Shown piece after piece: positions 1 through 6,783 of a stretch of DNA of 64,000 nucleotides. The notes under the pieces are model-generated. The model had not been told where the DNA came from. It ran no database searches and saw nothing but the letters and a program-made list of their open reading frames with translations. Within the stretch, counting starts at the first letter, position 1. Every line of letters starts with the position of its first letter. Location of the stretch: positions 806,001-870,000 of the forward strand of contig NZ_CP163512.1 of the NCBI RefSeq assembly GCF_041075285.1, in the 5' to 3' direction. The stretch comes from Providencia rettgeri. Its GTDB lineage: Bacteria; Pseudomonadota; Gammaproteobacteria; Enterobacterales; Enterobacteriaceae. A program made the translations under genes and the position numbers.

Positions 1-204
1 GAGGGCGAATGTAGCGAAATGACCACAACTTGCTGCCATTGTTTTTAGGCACCTCAAAAACTATAAAGGTTAACGAGGTGCCTATCAAGGTGCCTAAGAT
101 GATTGGATTTAATTAGGTGACATCAGACTGTGCAGGACATAAAAAAGCCCGCAACTCATTGAGTTAGCGGGCTTTTCAGTCTTCTTTGGACGTCCTTAGA
201 AGAT
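1..204. other. Left flank beyond the prophage, no gene seen
   Basis: I see no convincing gene here. It holds a strong hairpin (141-172) that reads as a terminator on the minus strand, and an 8-bp word AGGCACCT/AGGTGCCT that occurs three times between about 48 and 100. Read on the minus strand, the hairpin lies where an ssrA terminator would be if the prophage were absent, so this is probably the original ssrA downstream flank. The repeated word could be arm-type binding sites of a neighbouring integrated element, which is speculation. Confidence 0.4.
141..172 (-). terminator. Rho-independent terminator, probably the displaced ssrA terminator
   Basis: On the minus strand the stem GCCCGC pairs with GCGGGC, extended by AACTC/GAGTT with one bulged base, and is followed by six U. 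It lies about 35 bases beyond the partial tmRNA 3' end copy at 205-241, the spacing expected for a tmRNA terminator. I infer that it served ssrA before the prophage inserted. Confidence 0.65.
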
Positions 205-241
205 AATTTGGTGGAGCTGGCGGGAGTTGAACCCGAGTCCG
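205..241. repeat. Left attachment site of the prophage (partial tmRNA 3' end copy)
   Basis: Bases 205-235 are identical to 44695-44725, the 3' end of the tmRNA gene including the complement of the terminal CCA. After one mismatch five more bases match, then identity is lost. The rest of the tmRNA is absent here, so this is the displaced copy and the functional gene is at the other end. Confidence 0.9.
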
Positions 242-439
242 TAATTTTTTAATTGATTGATTATAAAAGAGTATTTTTAGTAATCATCAATCATGTGCAC
301 TAGGTGTGCACATGGAGGTCATAGTGTAGTTCTGGTATAGAGTTTTTATTTCAGCAGGTTATCTAACTTTTGATGTTTTTATCTAAGAGTTTTAGGGGGG
401 AGTTTGTTATTTTTGTGATGCCTTATTGAAATTAAAAGC

Positions 440-475
440 TTGCTAAGAAAAACAATACACTGTATTTTTATACAG
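440..475 (+). promoter_or_regulatory. Predicted promoter overlapped by a LexA-type SOS box
   Basis: The 16-mer at 460-475 reads CTGT-ATTTTTAT-ACAG, a perfect CTGT-N8-ACAG LexA box. It overlaps a possible sigma-70 promoter with -35 TTGCTA at 440-445 and -10 TATTTT at 463-468, spacing 17. The first gene of the ABC operon begins 123 bases downstream. The host recN gene in this window has two boxes of the same form, so the local LexA should recognise this site. Control by LexA is inferred. Confidence 0.7.
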
Positions 476-598
476 CTATGATGCAATGGTATGATATAGA
501 TGTTACGCATGTCTATATTCAAAAGCATAGCAGTTGTACATATTATTTATAATAACTATGATGTTAAGTAACTTCGCTTCTATTATAAGGACTTGTAA

Positions 599-793
599 AT
601 GGACTGGGTTACTCACATAGTAAGTTTTATCGTTGGTTTAGGTGCTGGTTGGACATTGCGAATCGCTTTTATCTCTAGAAAAACATCTATAGAGCTTAAA
701 AGCAATGATGCTAACTATAATGTTAGCCAAACTAAAAATAATGTTACTAATGGTAATATTGTTGGACGTGACCAAAATAACTCCAGTCGTTGA
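599..793 (+). CDS. Small single-pass membrane protein, first gene of the ABC three-component-like operon
   Basis: This 64-residue protein has one predicted membrane segment (about residues 5-23) followed by a basic stretch (RISRK region) and a polar, Asn-rich tail. The tail, from about residue 46, reads NNVTNGNIVGRDQNN. The second gene product carries a near-identical motif (NRVDNGSIVAGDQHN). Such short Asn/Gly/Val repeats resemble the motifs of bacterial amyloid-signalling proteins, so the tail may let this protein recruit or be recruited by its neighbour at the membrane. The ATG is preceded by AAGGAC. I do not recognise a named family; a role as membrane-acting effector or anchor is inferred. 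Confidence 0.7.
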   Translation: MDWVTHIVSFIVGLGAGWTLRIAFISRKTSIELKSNDANYNVSQTKNNVTNGNIVGRDQNNSSR

Positions 794-804
794 GAGGTTA
801 GTCG

Positions 805-1386
805 GTGTTTACAACTCCTCGAGCACAGATACATACACAACAAACTGGGAATCGTGTTGATAATGGTAGCATTGTTGCAGGTGACCAGCATAACCATATC
901 TATGGTAACTCTAAGGTTAATAGAGAGTTACTTGAGCTCTACGAGCGCTTGAGAAATGATGATTTTGGTGAGCGTAGCGCTCAATTCAATGAAAAGCTTA
1001 ATCATTATTTCACTGCTCAAAATGAAACGGATGTAAGGGGGTTAGACGCTAAGCTTACTGATAGTAATAGAGAAGATTTGTTGTTTGCCGCAAAGATGTT
1101 TAAGCAGCAAGCAACTATGGCTATTATGAAAAAGCAAACATCCAAATCAGCTCAGAGAATATTCGTAATTCTTCTTGATAGAATATATTTTGATTTTCTA
1201 ATGAAAGTTAACCCATTAATTCATAATGACAGTGATCGTATTACTGTCGATTCAAAAATTACAGAAATAATTGAAACCCTATATGAAACTCTAGGGGAAA
1301 ATCCTCTAGAATTAACACCAACAGATTTGTTGGGTTTATTATTTTTTCTGGGGGGGAATTGTCATATAAGGTGGGATAAATGTTAA
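805..1386 (+). CDS. ABC three-component-like system protein with N-terminal NGSIV-DQ motif
   Basis: The protein has 193 residues and starts at GTG, 8 bases after GAGGT. Residues 15-32 carry the motif shared with the upstream membrane protein. The rest looks alpha-helical and ends in a hydrophobic stretch with Gly-Gly and Trp (LGGNCHIRW), similar to the conserved C-terminal region I associate with the first component of ABC-3C systems. I see no nuclease, protease or other catalytic motif, so the usual effector domain is missing or replaced by the short motif. Its stop overlaps the next start by 7 bases, indicating translational coupling. The family assignment is from memory and moderate. Confidence 0.6.
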   Translation: MFTTPRAQIHTQQTGNRVDNGSIVAGDQHNHIYGNSKVNRELLELYERLRNDDFGERSAQFNEKLNHYFTAQNETDVRGLDAKLTDSNREDLLFAAKMFKQQATMAIMKKQTSKSAQRIFVILLDRIYFDFLMKVNPLIHNDSDRITVDSKITEIIETLYETLGENPLELTPTDLLGLLFFLGGNCHIRWDKC

Positions 1387-1880
1387 TTTATCATCCTGCG
1401 TTTGACGCATACCATTGTCTTTTCCGAATGATTGCATTGATTGATCATCTAAATACTGCAGAAGTTGATAAAGTAAGAATACTTGATTTTTATATGATTT
1501 TTCCAGCTATGATAGCCAATATAAGAATGCCACCCACACAAAGTGGAGCGAAATCTTTGGCCAGAAAATATAAAAATGAGTATAGGGATCCTATTAACTC
1601 ACTTTCTACCTTTAGAGATATGCATCAAATACAAATGTCAGCTTTGAAATGTCTTGCTGCAACAGGTCTGATAGATTTATCTAAGTTAGAATATGGAGTT
1701 ATAACAAGAACTACTACAGAGATTCCTAATGATTTATTAATCACCATGCAAAGTTTTCTCAATGATAAGGCTGATATAAGCGATTTTATAATTAATGAAC
1801 TTTCTCAGTTTGATTTGACAGGTAAAGATGGGTTAAAGGACCGGACTCAATTAATGGAGTATAGATATGACTTTTCTTAG
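1380..1880 (+). CDS. ABC three-component-like middle component
   Basis: This is a 166-residue, mostly helical protein without catalytic motifs. Its position between the first component and a large ABC ATPase, its size and its N-terminal half (YHPAFDAYHCLFRMIALI and the following DFYMIFP) match the middle-component proteins of ABC-3C systems, which are thought to bridge effector and ATPase. It overlaps the gene before it by 7 bases and the ATPase after it by 14 bases. The assignment rests on context plus remembered family resemblance. Confidence 0.6.
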   Translation: MLIYHPAFDAYHCLFRMIALIDHLNTAEVDKVRILDFYMIFPAMIANIRMPPTQSGAKSLARKYKNEYRDPINSLSTFRDMHQIQMSALKCLAATGLIDLSKLEYGVITRTTTEIPNDLLITMQSFLNDKADISDFIINELSQFDLTGKDGLKDRTQLMEYRYDFS

Positions 1881-3822
1881 TCCAACATTTTGGGTGAGTG
1901 AAATTCGTGTTTTTCAACATGGTCACCAAGCATTTGGTTGTAAGTTTCACAAAGGTGTTAACGTAATAAGAGGTCGCAATAGCTCAGGAAAAACAACAAT
2001 AATGGATTTATTAGCTTACTCTTTGGGGGCTGAAAATCTCCCTTGGAAGCCTGAAGCTAAAATCTGTACTGAAACCCTCACTGAAGTTTATCTTAATGGC
2101 TTGCCTGTATGCTTAAAAAGAGAGTTAAGCCCGCCTGAAATTCAGAAACCTATTAGTTTTTATTCTGGAACTATTGAAGCAGCGCTTAAATCAGCTCCAA
2201 ATGAATGGATGCGTCATCCTTTTAAGCGCTCGGAGAAAGTTTTAAGTTTTTCGCAAGTTATATTTGATGCGTTAGATATGCCATTAGCACAAGGTGATGG
2301 AGCATCAATTTTAACTATGCATCAAATCTTAAGAGTACTTTATGCTGATCAGCCATCATTGCATAGCCCGATTTTTCGTGAGGATAGCTTTGATAAAGCA
2401 TTGACAAGAAAGACCGTTGGAGATTACTTATGCGGAATTTATGATGATAGTCTATATTCTTCACAGGTTAGGCTTCGACAAGTTGAGATAGACCTTAGCA
2501 AAAGTATCAGTGAATTAAAAAGTATTTTTAAAATACTTGGTCGCTCAGGTCAATCTGAAAATATTCACTTTATTAATGAACGTATTGAAGCGCTCAATAC
2601 AAAAAAAAGTGAATTACTGAAAAGCCTTGACGACATAAGATTAGAACGCACCGAAACTAATACGGATTTACCAGACGATAAGGCGAAGACTAGAGCTATT
2701 AGACAGTCTCTGAACAAAGCTAAATCTTTAGAACTGAAAAATCGAGATGAAATAGATAAACTTTCTTTCGTAATAGCTGATATTGAAATGTTTATTACTG
2801 AGCTTGAAGCTAGATTACAGAATCTTAATGAGTCAGCTAAAACTAGGGAATATTTTAATGACATACAATTTCAGTTTTGTCCTGGTTGCTTGAGTGAAAT
2901 TAAATCTGTCGAAAATACAAATTGTTGTAATTTATGTAAAGCCGAATTAATTGAAGGTGAAAATGCACCGCAGTTATTAAGAATGCGTAACGAAATCCAA
3001 GTGCAATTAAATGAGTCTAAATATATTTTGGATCATAAAAATGATGAGCTCAAAAAGCACAAAAAAGAATCACCACGATTAAGGAAAGATGTAAAAAGAC
3101 TCGAAGATGAGTATTCATCTATATCACAAAATTGGCAAACAGCATACGAGATTGAAGTTGAAAAAATATCAAGAGAGTTAGGAGCAGTGGAGGCAGCTAT
3201 AGATCAGGCTTATGAGCATCAGAAACTAAATACAGTTATTTTAGAATTAGAGAAAAGTAGAAGTGATCTCGAATCTGAAAAAGAAAGGTTAATAAGCTAT
3301 ATTGAATCCTTGGAACTAAAAGAAGATAGTTTAAAATTAGATGTGGCAAAATTAATTGAGTCTAATACTATTAGGCTTCTGAGGTTAGATTTGCCTTTAC
3401 AGGCTGAGTTTATTGATGCTAAACAAGTTAAGTTTAGTTTTGAAGATAATTCAGTCTCTGTTAATGGTTCTAAAAATTTCTCTGAGAGCTCTGCTGTTAT
3501 CTTACGTCACGTTTTTCACTTAGCTTTACTTAGTGCATCCATGAATAAAGAGTATATGCGCCTCCCTAGATTTATGATGCTTGATGGAATAGATGATGGT
3601 GGTATGGAGAAAGGTCGAAGCCATAATTTGCAAAAAATAATTGTTGAGGAAACAGCAAATTATCAGCATGATTTTCAATTAATCTTTGCAACATCAGAGA
3701 TAAATCCTGAATATGAAGACACTAATTTAACCGTTGGTCGATATTATAATCCAGAGGCCAGGTCATTAGAGTTAAGTTTAGTTGGCATTGAGCCAAGTTT
3801 ATTAGATACAGATTCAGCTTAA
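1867..3822 (+). CDS. SMC/Rad50-like ABC ATPase of an ABC three-component-like system
   Basis: The protein has 651 residues. Walker A is GRNSSGKT (about 36-43). A long coiled coil (about 195-480) is interrupted by a zinc-hook-like module with CPGC at 338-341 and CCNLC at 353-357. An ABC signature-like NFSESSA lies near 537 and Walker B (FMMLDGIDD) near 569-577. The order is that of Rad50/SMC-type ATPases, which sense or remodel nucleic acids. It is the last gene of the four-gene operon and is followed by a hairpin. I infer that it is the sensor or motor that triggers the upstream components, as proposed for ABC-3C conflict systems. Confidence 0.8.
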   Translation: MTFLSPTFWVSEIRVFQHGHQAFGCKFHKGVNVIRGRNSSGKTTIMDLLAYSLGAENLPWKPEAKICTETLTEVYLNGLPVCLKRELSPPEIQKPISFYSGTIEAALKSAPNEWMRHPFKRSEKVLSFSQVIFDALDMPLAQGDGASILTMHQILRVLYADQPSLHSPIFREDSFDKALTRKTVGDYLCGIYDDSLYSSQVRLRQVEIDLSKSISELKSIFKILGRSGQSENIHFINERIEALNTKKSELLKSLDDIRLERTETNTDLPDDKAKTRAIRQSLNKAKSLELKNRDEIDKLSFVIADIEMFITELEARLQNLNESAKTREYFNDIQFQFCPGCLSEIKSVENTNCCNLCKAELIEGENAPQLLRMRNEIQVQLNESKYILDHKNDELKKHKKESPRLRKDVKRLEDEYSSISQNWQTAYEIEVEKISRELGAVEAAIDQAYEHQKLNTVILELEKSRSDLESEKERLISYIESLELKEDSLKLDVAKLIESNTIRLLRLDLPLQAEFIDAKQVKFSFEDNSVSVNGSKNFSESSAVILRHVFHLALLSASMNKEYMRLPRFMMLDGIDDGGMEKGRSHNLQKIIVEETANYQHDFQLIFATSEINPEYEDTNLTVGRYYNPEARSLELSLVGIEPSLLDTDSA

Positions 3823-3839
3823 TTATATTTAAATATTTT

Positions 3840-3873
3840 GGCGCATAAGAATATATGCGCCTTATATATTTTA
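3840..3873 (+). terminator. Hairpin terminator after the ABC operon
   Basis: An 8-bp stem GGCGCATA/TATGCGCC with a 6-base loop lies 18 bases after the ATPase stop and is followed by an AT-rich tract with short T runs. It probably ends the rightward defence transcript before it meets the leftward integrase gene. Confidence 0.55.
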
Positions 3874-3888
3874 CATATCTAAATAAAA

Positions 3889-3973
3889 TTTATTTTATTT
3901 TATTTTATTTTATTTTATTTTATTTTATTTTATTTTATTTTATTTTATTTTATTTTATTTTATTTTATTTTAT
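3889..3973. repeat. Pentanucleotide microsatellite, about 17 copies of TTTTA
   Basis: An uninterrupted run of the 5-bp unit TTTTA occupies the space between the 3' ends of the ABC operon and integrase. On the minus strand the unit is TAAAA. It is outside any reading frame I can support, so length changes would not alter a protein, although they could affect DNA structure or nearby transcription. Confidence 0.95.
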
Positions 3974-4018
3974 CTTATAATTAATGTTATATAGGCTATG
4001 ATATATATTTTTCAGATA

Positions 4019-5200
4019 TCAGTTTGAAAATAAATCTGAAATTTTATTTACTACACTCCCATCATACTCCTTAAGATATCCCCCATAGTGCCTAAACAGC
4101 ATCTCAGGTCCTTTATGTCCCATTTGTCCTGCTAGCCAAAACAGATTAGCCCCTTGGCTGATATGCCTCGTAGCAAAGGTATGTCTTGTTTGATAAGGAT
4201 TACGATATCGAATACCCGCTTTTTTCAGCGTTGGCACCCATGCTTTCTTTCTGATTGCATCAGCACCTGCCCAGGCTCTATTTGTTTTTGGGTCTTCAAA
4301 AATCACACCATCTTTCAAGAACGTGAATTGTTTCTGCTCATTCAGGGCATTCATAGCTTCATTATTCAATTCAACTTTTCTGGTACCAGCTTTAGTTTTT
4401 GTTTTCTTAATAACGCCGACGACGCTGGCGGATTGCACGTGTGCAGTATTTTCTATGAAATCTATATCACTCCATCTCAATGCACATAATTCAGAGCTTC
4501 TTAACCCTGTATTAATGGCAAACTGAAATAAGTTTCTCCATTGCTCATATCTTGCCGCAGCGAGTAGGGCAGAGACTTCTTTAGGTGACAATGGGTCAAC
4601 AATATAACTGCTTTCATTGTTACTGTTATTTGATTGATATCTTGAAGCGGATACAAGGCTTACTGGGTTGATTGATACTATCCCATCGGTAATGGCTTCA
4701 TCTAGCGAGCTACGCAAAAACGAAAGCTGGTTACGGATGGTTTTTAATACTGTCGTTTGCTTTTGTATCCAGTTTTTTAGGATTGCGGGTGTTAGTGATG
4801 AAACATGTAATTGGTGCAAATCAGACAGGGCGCTTTTGCATTTTTTATAACCGCCAATCGTAGAGGGAGATAAATTTCGAGTTTCGCAAATAACTAAATA
4901 TTCCTCCAAATAATCAATCACTCTTTTTTCGCGATTATTAACGCCAAAAAGTATTAATTTTTTAGAGTTAGGAAAATATTTAGAGTAATTAAAAGTACCT
5001 TTTTCAATGTTATTTTGAATTTCAGCGAGTAGCCTTTCAGCGTATTTAATATTTTTATTATCGACGGTTAGTCTAGAGAGGGGCTCTCTACAGAGCGCCC
5101 CTCTATAAGTAAACGTGATAACAATAGTTTGGCTGGTTTTGTTGTTACGAACCGTTACCCCTCTTGGTAGTGCGTAGCCTGTTTGTTTTTTCGCGCCCAC
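4019..5200 (-). CDS. int: Tyrosine recombinase, phage integrase
   Basis: This 393-residue site-specific recombinase would insert and excise the prophage at ssrA. The catalytic residues visible are R234 (TGLRSSEL), R339 (QTRHTF), H362 (QMGHKG) and the nucleophile Y372 (RHYGGY). The N-terminal part (about 1-75) looks like an arm-binding domain and 90-175 like the core-binding SAM-like domain. Its start overlaps the excisionase gene by 46 bases. It is unusually far from the left attachment site, with the ABC operon lying between. Confidence 0.93.
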   Translation of the reverse strand: MGAKKQTGYALPRGVTVRNNKTSQTIVITFTYRGALCREPLSRLTVDNKNIKYAERLLAEIQNNIEKGTFNYSKYFPNSKKLILFGVNNREKRVIDYLEEYLVICETRNLSPSTIGGYKKCKSALSDLHQLHVSSLTPAILKNWIQKQTTVLKTIRNQLSFLRSSLDEAITDGIVSINPVSLVSASRYQSNNSNNESSYIVDPLSPKEVSALLAAARYEQWRNLFQFAINTGLRSSELCALRWSDIDFIENTAHVQSASVVGVIKKTKTKAGTRKVELNNEAMNALNEQKQFTFLKDGVIFEDPKTNRAWAGADAIRKKAWVPTLKKAGIRYRNPYQTRHTFATRHISQGANLFWLAGQMGHKGPEMLFRHYGGYLKEYDGSVVNKISDLFSN

Positions 5201-5364
5201 TTATTCACCTCAGCAATATCAATCCAACGTTCTTTTGAACCTTCAACTTTTAAAACATGTACACCGACTATCCAATATTGCCGTTGTATGCGCTTATTAA
5301 TGGACTCTGGTGTTTCTCCGTACATATTGCAGTACGCGGAAATAGGCAAACATTCATATAACAT
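5155..5364 (-). CDS. xis: Excisionase-like DNA-binding protein
   Basis: The protein has 69 residues and a winged-helix/MerR-like N-terminus (isoleucine, serine, tyrosine-rich helix, then RIQRQYWIVGVHV and a W-x-D segment), typical of small phage excisionases. It lies directly upstream of and overlaps the integrase gene, the normal xis position. It would bend DNA at the attachment site and direct the recombinase to excision. Confidence 0.75.
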   Translation of the reverse strand: MLYECLPISAYCNMYGETPESINKRIQRQYWIVGVHVLKVEGSKERWIDIAEVNKWARKNKQATHYQEG

Positions 5365-5408
5365 AACTTCCTCCTATATCCGCTTGCTTAATGTCGCGGG
5401 GAAATAAA

Positions 5409-5615
5409 TCATAGCCTTCTGTGATATTTTGTCTCATCTTGGTCTTGCCTCATCATTAATAAAATAAGTTGGTCAGCAATGTTGCAGGCATGCTTGATAT
5501 CAGCTTCAGTACATGGTCTGTTTTTTACACTGGCAGCTAGCTTGCCTAACTTAATATCAAACTCGGTTAATAATTGCTCCTCGGGTGCCCAAGGGGCTAA
5601 TTGTGGTTGTTTCAT
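5409..5615 (-). CDS. Phage protein of unknown function
   Basis: A 68-residue acidic and helical protein in the leftward early operon. I recognise no domain. It fits the series of small genes that share orientation and close spacing between xis and the recombination genes. The start is uncertain because the ribosome binding site is weak. Confidence 0.55.
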   Translation of the reverse strand: MKQPQLAPWAPEEQLLTEFDIKLGKLAASVKNRPCTEADIKHACNIADQLILLMMRQDQDETKYHRRL

Positions 5616-5687
5616 GGTGGTTATCCATTGGTTTTGAATAAACCACCACAGTAAGAAAAAATGCAGAATAAAACTGATTATGCTTAA

Positions 5688-5861
5688 TCAATTATTGGCT
5701 CGAATAATCGCTTCTATAGGATAGCATTCAGATAAAACACCCCGCTGAGTTAGGGCCTCTTTGTCCATTAAACAATTCTGTTCATCGGGATAGGTATAGC
5801 CGTTAGATTTATATAAACAATCAGCACCGCTGCAAATTAGCAAGAATAAACCATAAATCAT
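5688..5861 (-). CDS. Small phage protein with hydrophobic N-terminus
   Basis: A 57-residue reading frame begins at ATG 5861 with an excellent AAGGAGT 6 bases upstream, and its ATG overlaps the stop of the preceding gene (ATGA). The first 12 residues are hydrophobic (IYGLFLLICSG), followed by Cys-containing polar sequence with four more cysteines or tyrosine-rich turns, so it may be exported or membrane-bound. No family is recognised. Confidence 0.65.
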   Translation of the reverse strand: MIYGLFLLICSGADCLYKSNGYTYPDEQNCLMDKEALTQRGVLSECYPIEAIIRANN

Positions 5862-6028
5862 TGTTTACTCCTTTGTAGTTCTGCCTGAGTAGGCAGTATT
5901 TCAAGTTTAATATGTGCTGGAAAATCATAAGAAACTTTGCAACGCCTATCCGTTGAAACAAACCCGTGCGAGCCATCGGGTAGGGTTATTTTGACTTCTT
6001 GGTCTTTTTGGTGCTCGTGTCTTAGCAT
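5858..6028 (-). CDS. Small phage early protein of unknown function
   Basis: A 56-residue frame starts at ATG 6028 after GAGGCAAGACC, the same initiation context used before several genes of this phage. It ends in an ATGA overlap with the next gene, so the two are coupled. The protein begins basic and His-rich and then resembles a small beta-rich domain. I do not recognise a family. Confidence 0.6.
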   Translation of the reverse strand: MLRHEHQKDQEVKITLPDGSHGFVSTDRRCKVSYDFPAHIKLEILPTQAELQRSKQ

Positions 6029-6057
6029 TGGTCTTGCCTCGTTAGTGACATGTCACA

Positions 6058-6237
6058 TTAATGGATAACAGCCGGTGCCGTTGGGTAACCCAGTTGAAGT
6101 AACAGCGCTTTTTTTACCAGTGATAGCGTTTGTTCTTCTTGGCGAGTGACTTGTTGAGTCGATGCAGTGGTCCACTCAACACTGCATTTATTGTTAGTTT
6201 CATCGTGAATAATGATGACTTCTAATTTCATGGCCAT
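6058..6237 (-). CDS. Phage early protein of unknown function
   Basis: The chosen start, ATG 6237, follows AGGAG by about 9 bases; a longer frame begins at 6264 but has no such site. The product has 59 residues with a beta-rich start (KLEVIIIHDET) and a helical, Gln-rich end. No function can be read from the sequence. Confidence 0.55.
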   Translation of the reverse strand: MAMKLEVIIIHDETNNKCSVEWTTASTQQVTRQEEQTLSLVKKALLLQLGYPTAPAVIH

Positions 6238-6282
6238 AAAAATATCTCCTGATAATGCGCCCATTGCTGGGCGCTATATTGA

Positions 6283-6783
6283 TCAACGAACCATTAATGA
6301 ACGGTCACCAACTTCTAAGTGAGCACCAGGTATTTCAATACCATTTTCAATTGCTTCTTTAATGCGTTTTTTATCAGGGGCTGTAATGGTCTGAACATCG
6401 ACCAATTCATCGGGCAAAGCTGCCTCGTTATCGATGATGACGCGCACAACACCGGCACGAGCTGTAAAGGTGTTTTTAGTGGTTTTTAACTTGTCTTTGC
6501 CTGATGTTAACAAGCAATCCAATGCATATTTTTTCAAGTTCTTAACTTGGTTTTCGAATGATTTTTTACGATCAGCCAAACGTTTTGATTCTTCATCCAG
6601 TGTTTTGGCTTGCCCCTCTAAATTACGGGCATGAAGCATAATTGCATCCAGTTTGTCGCCTAATTCACACTCGATGCCCTCTAAGGTATCGGCGACATCT
6701 TCTGCGGTGAATTCACCTGTTTCGACGAGTTGTTGTAATTTGCTGTAGTCAGCAGCCATTGCAATAGCAGTTGTCTTGGTCAT
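6283..6783 (-). CDS. Siphovirus Gp157-like protein
   Basis: This 166-residue protein has a central coiled coil (about 45-105) followed by a small compact domain, the pattern of the phage Gp157 family that accompanies recombination genes in many lambdoid phages. The start at ATG 6783 overlaps the stop of the recombination gene by one base (TAATG) and has GAGGCAAT upstream. Its exact role is unknown; some relatives are annotated as host-nuclease-inhibitor or resistance proteins. Confidence 0.75.
   Translation of the reverse strand: MTKTTAIAMAADYSKLQQLVETGEFTAEDVADTLEGIECELGDKLDAIMLHARNLEGQAKTLDEESKRLADRKKSFENQVKNLKKYALDCLLTSGKDKLKTTKNTFTARAGVVRVIIDNEAALPDELVDVQTITAPDKKRIKEAIENGIEIPGAHLEVGDRSLMVR

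Noticed and set aside
8-110. Repeats in the left flank were considered as part of a CRISPR array.
   Set aside because: The repeated word is only 8 bp, the spacing is irregular and only three copies exist.
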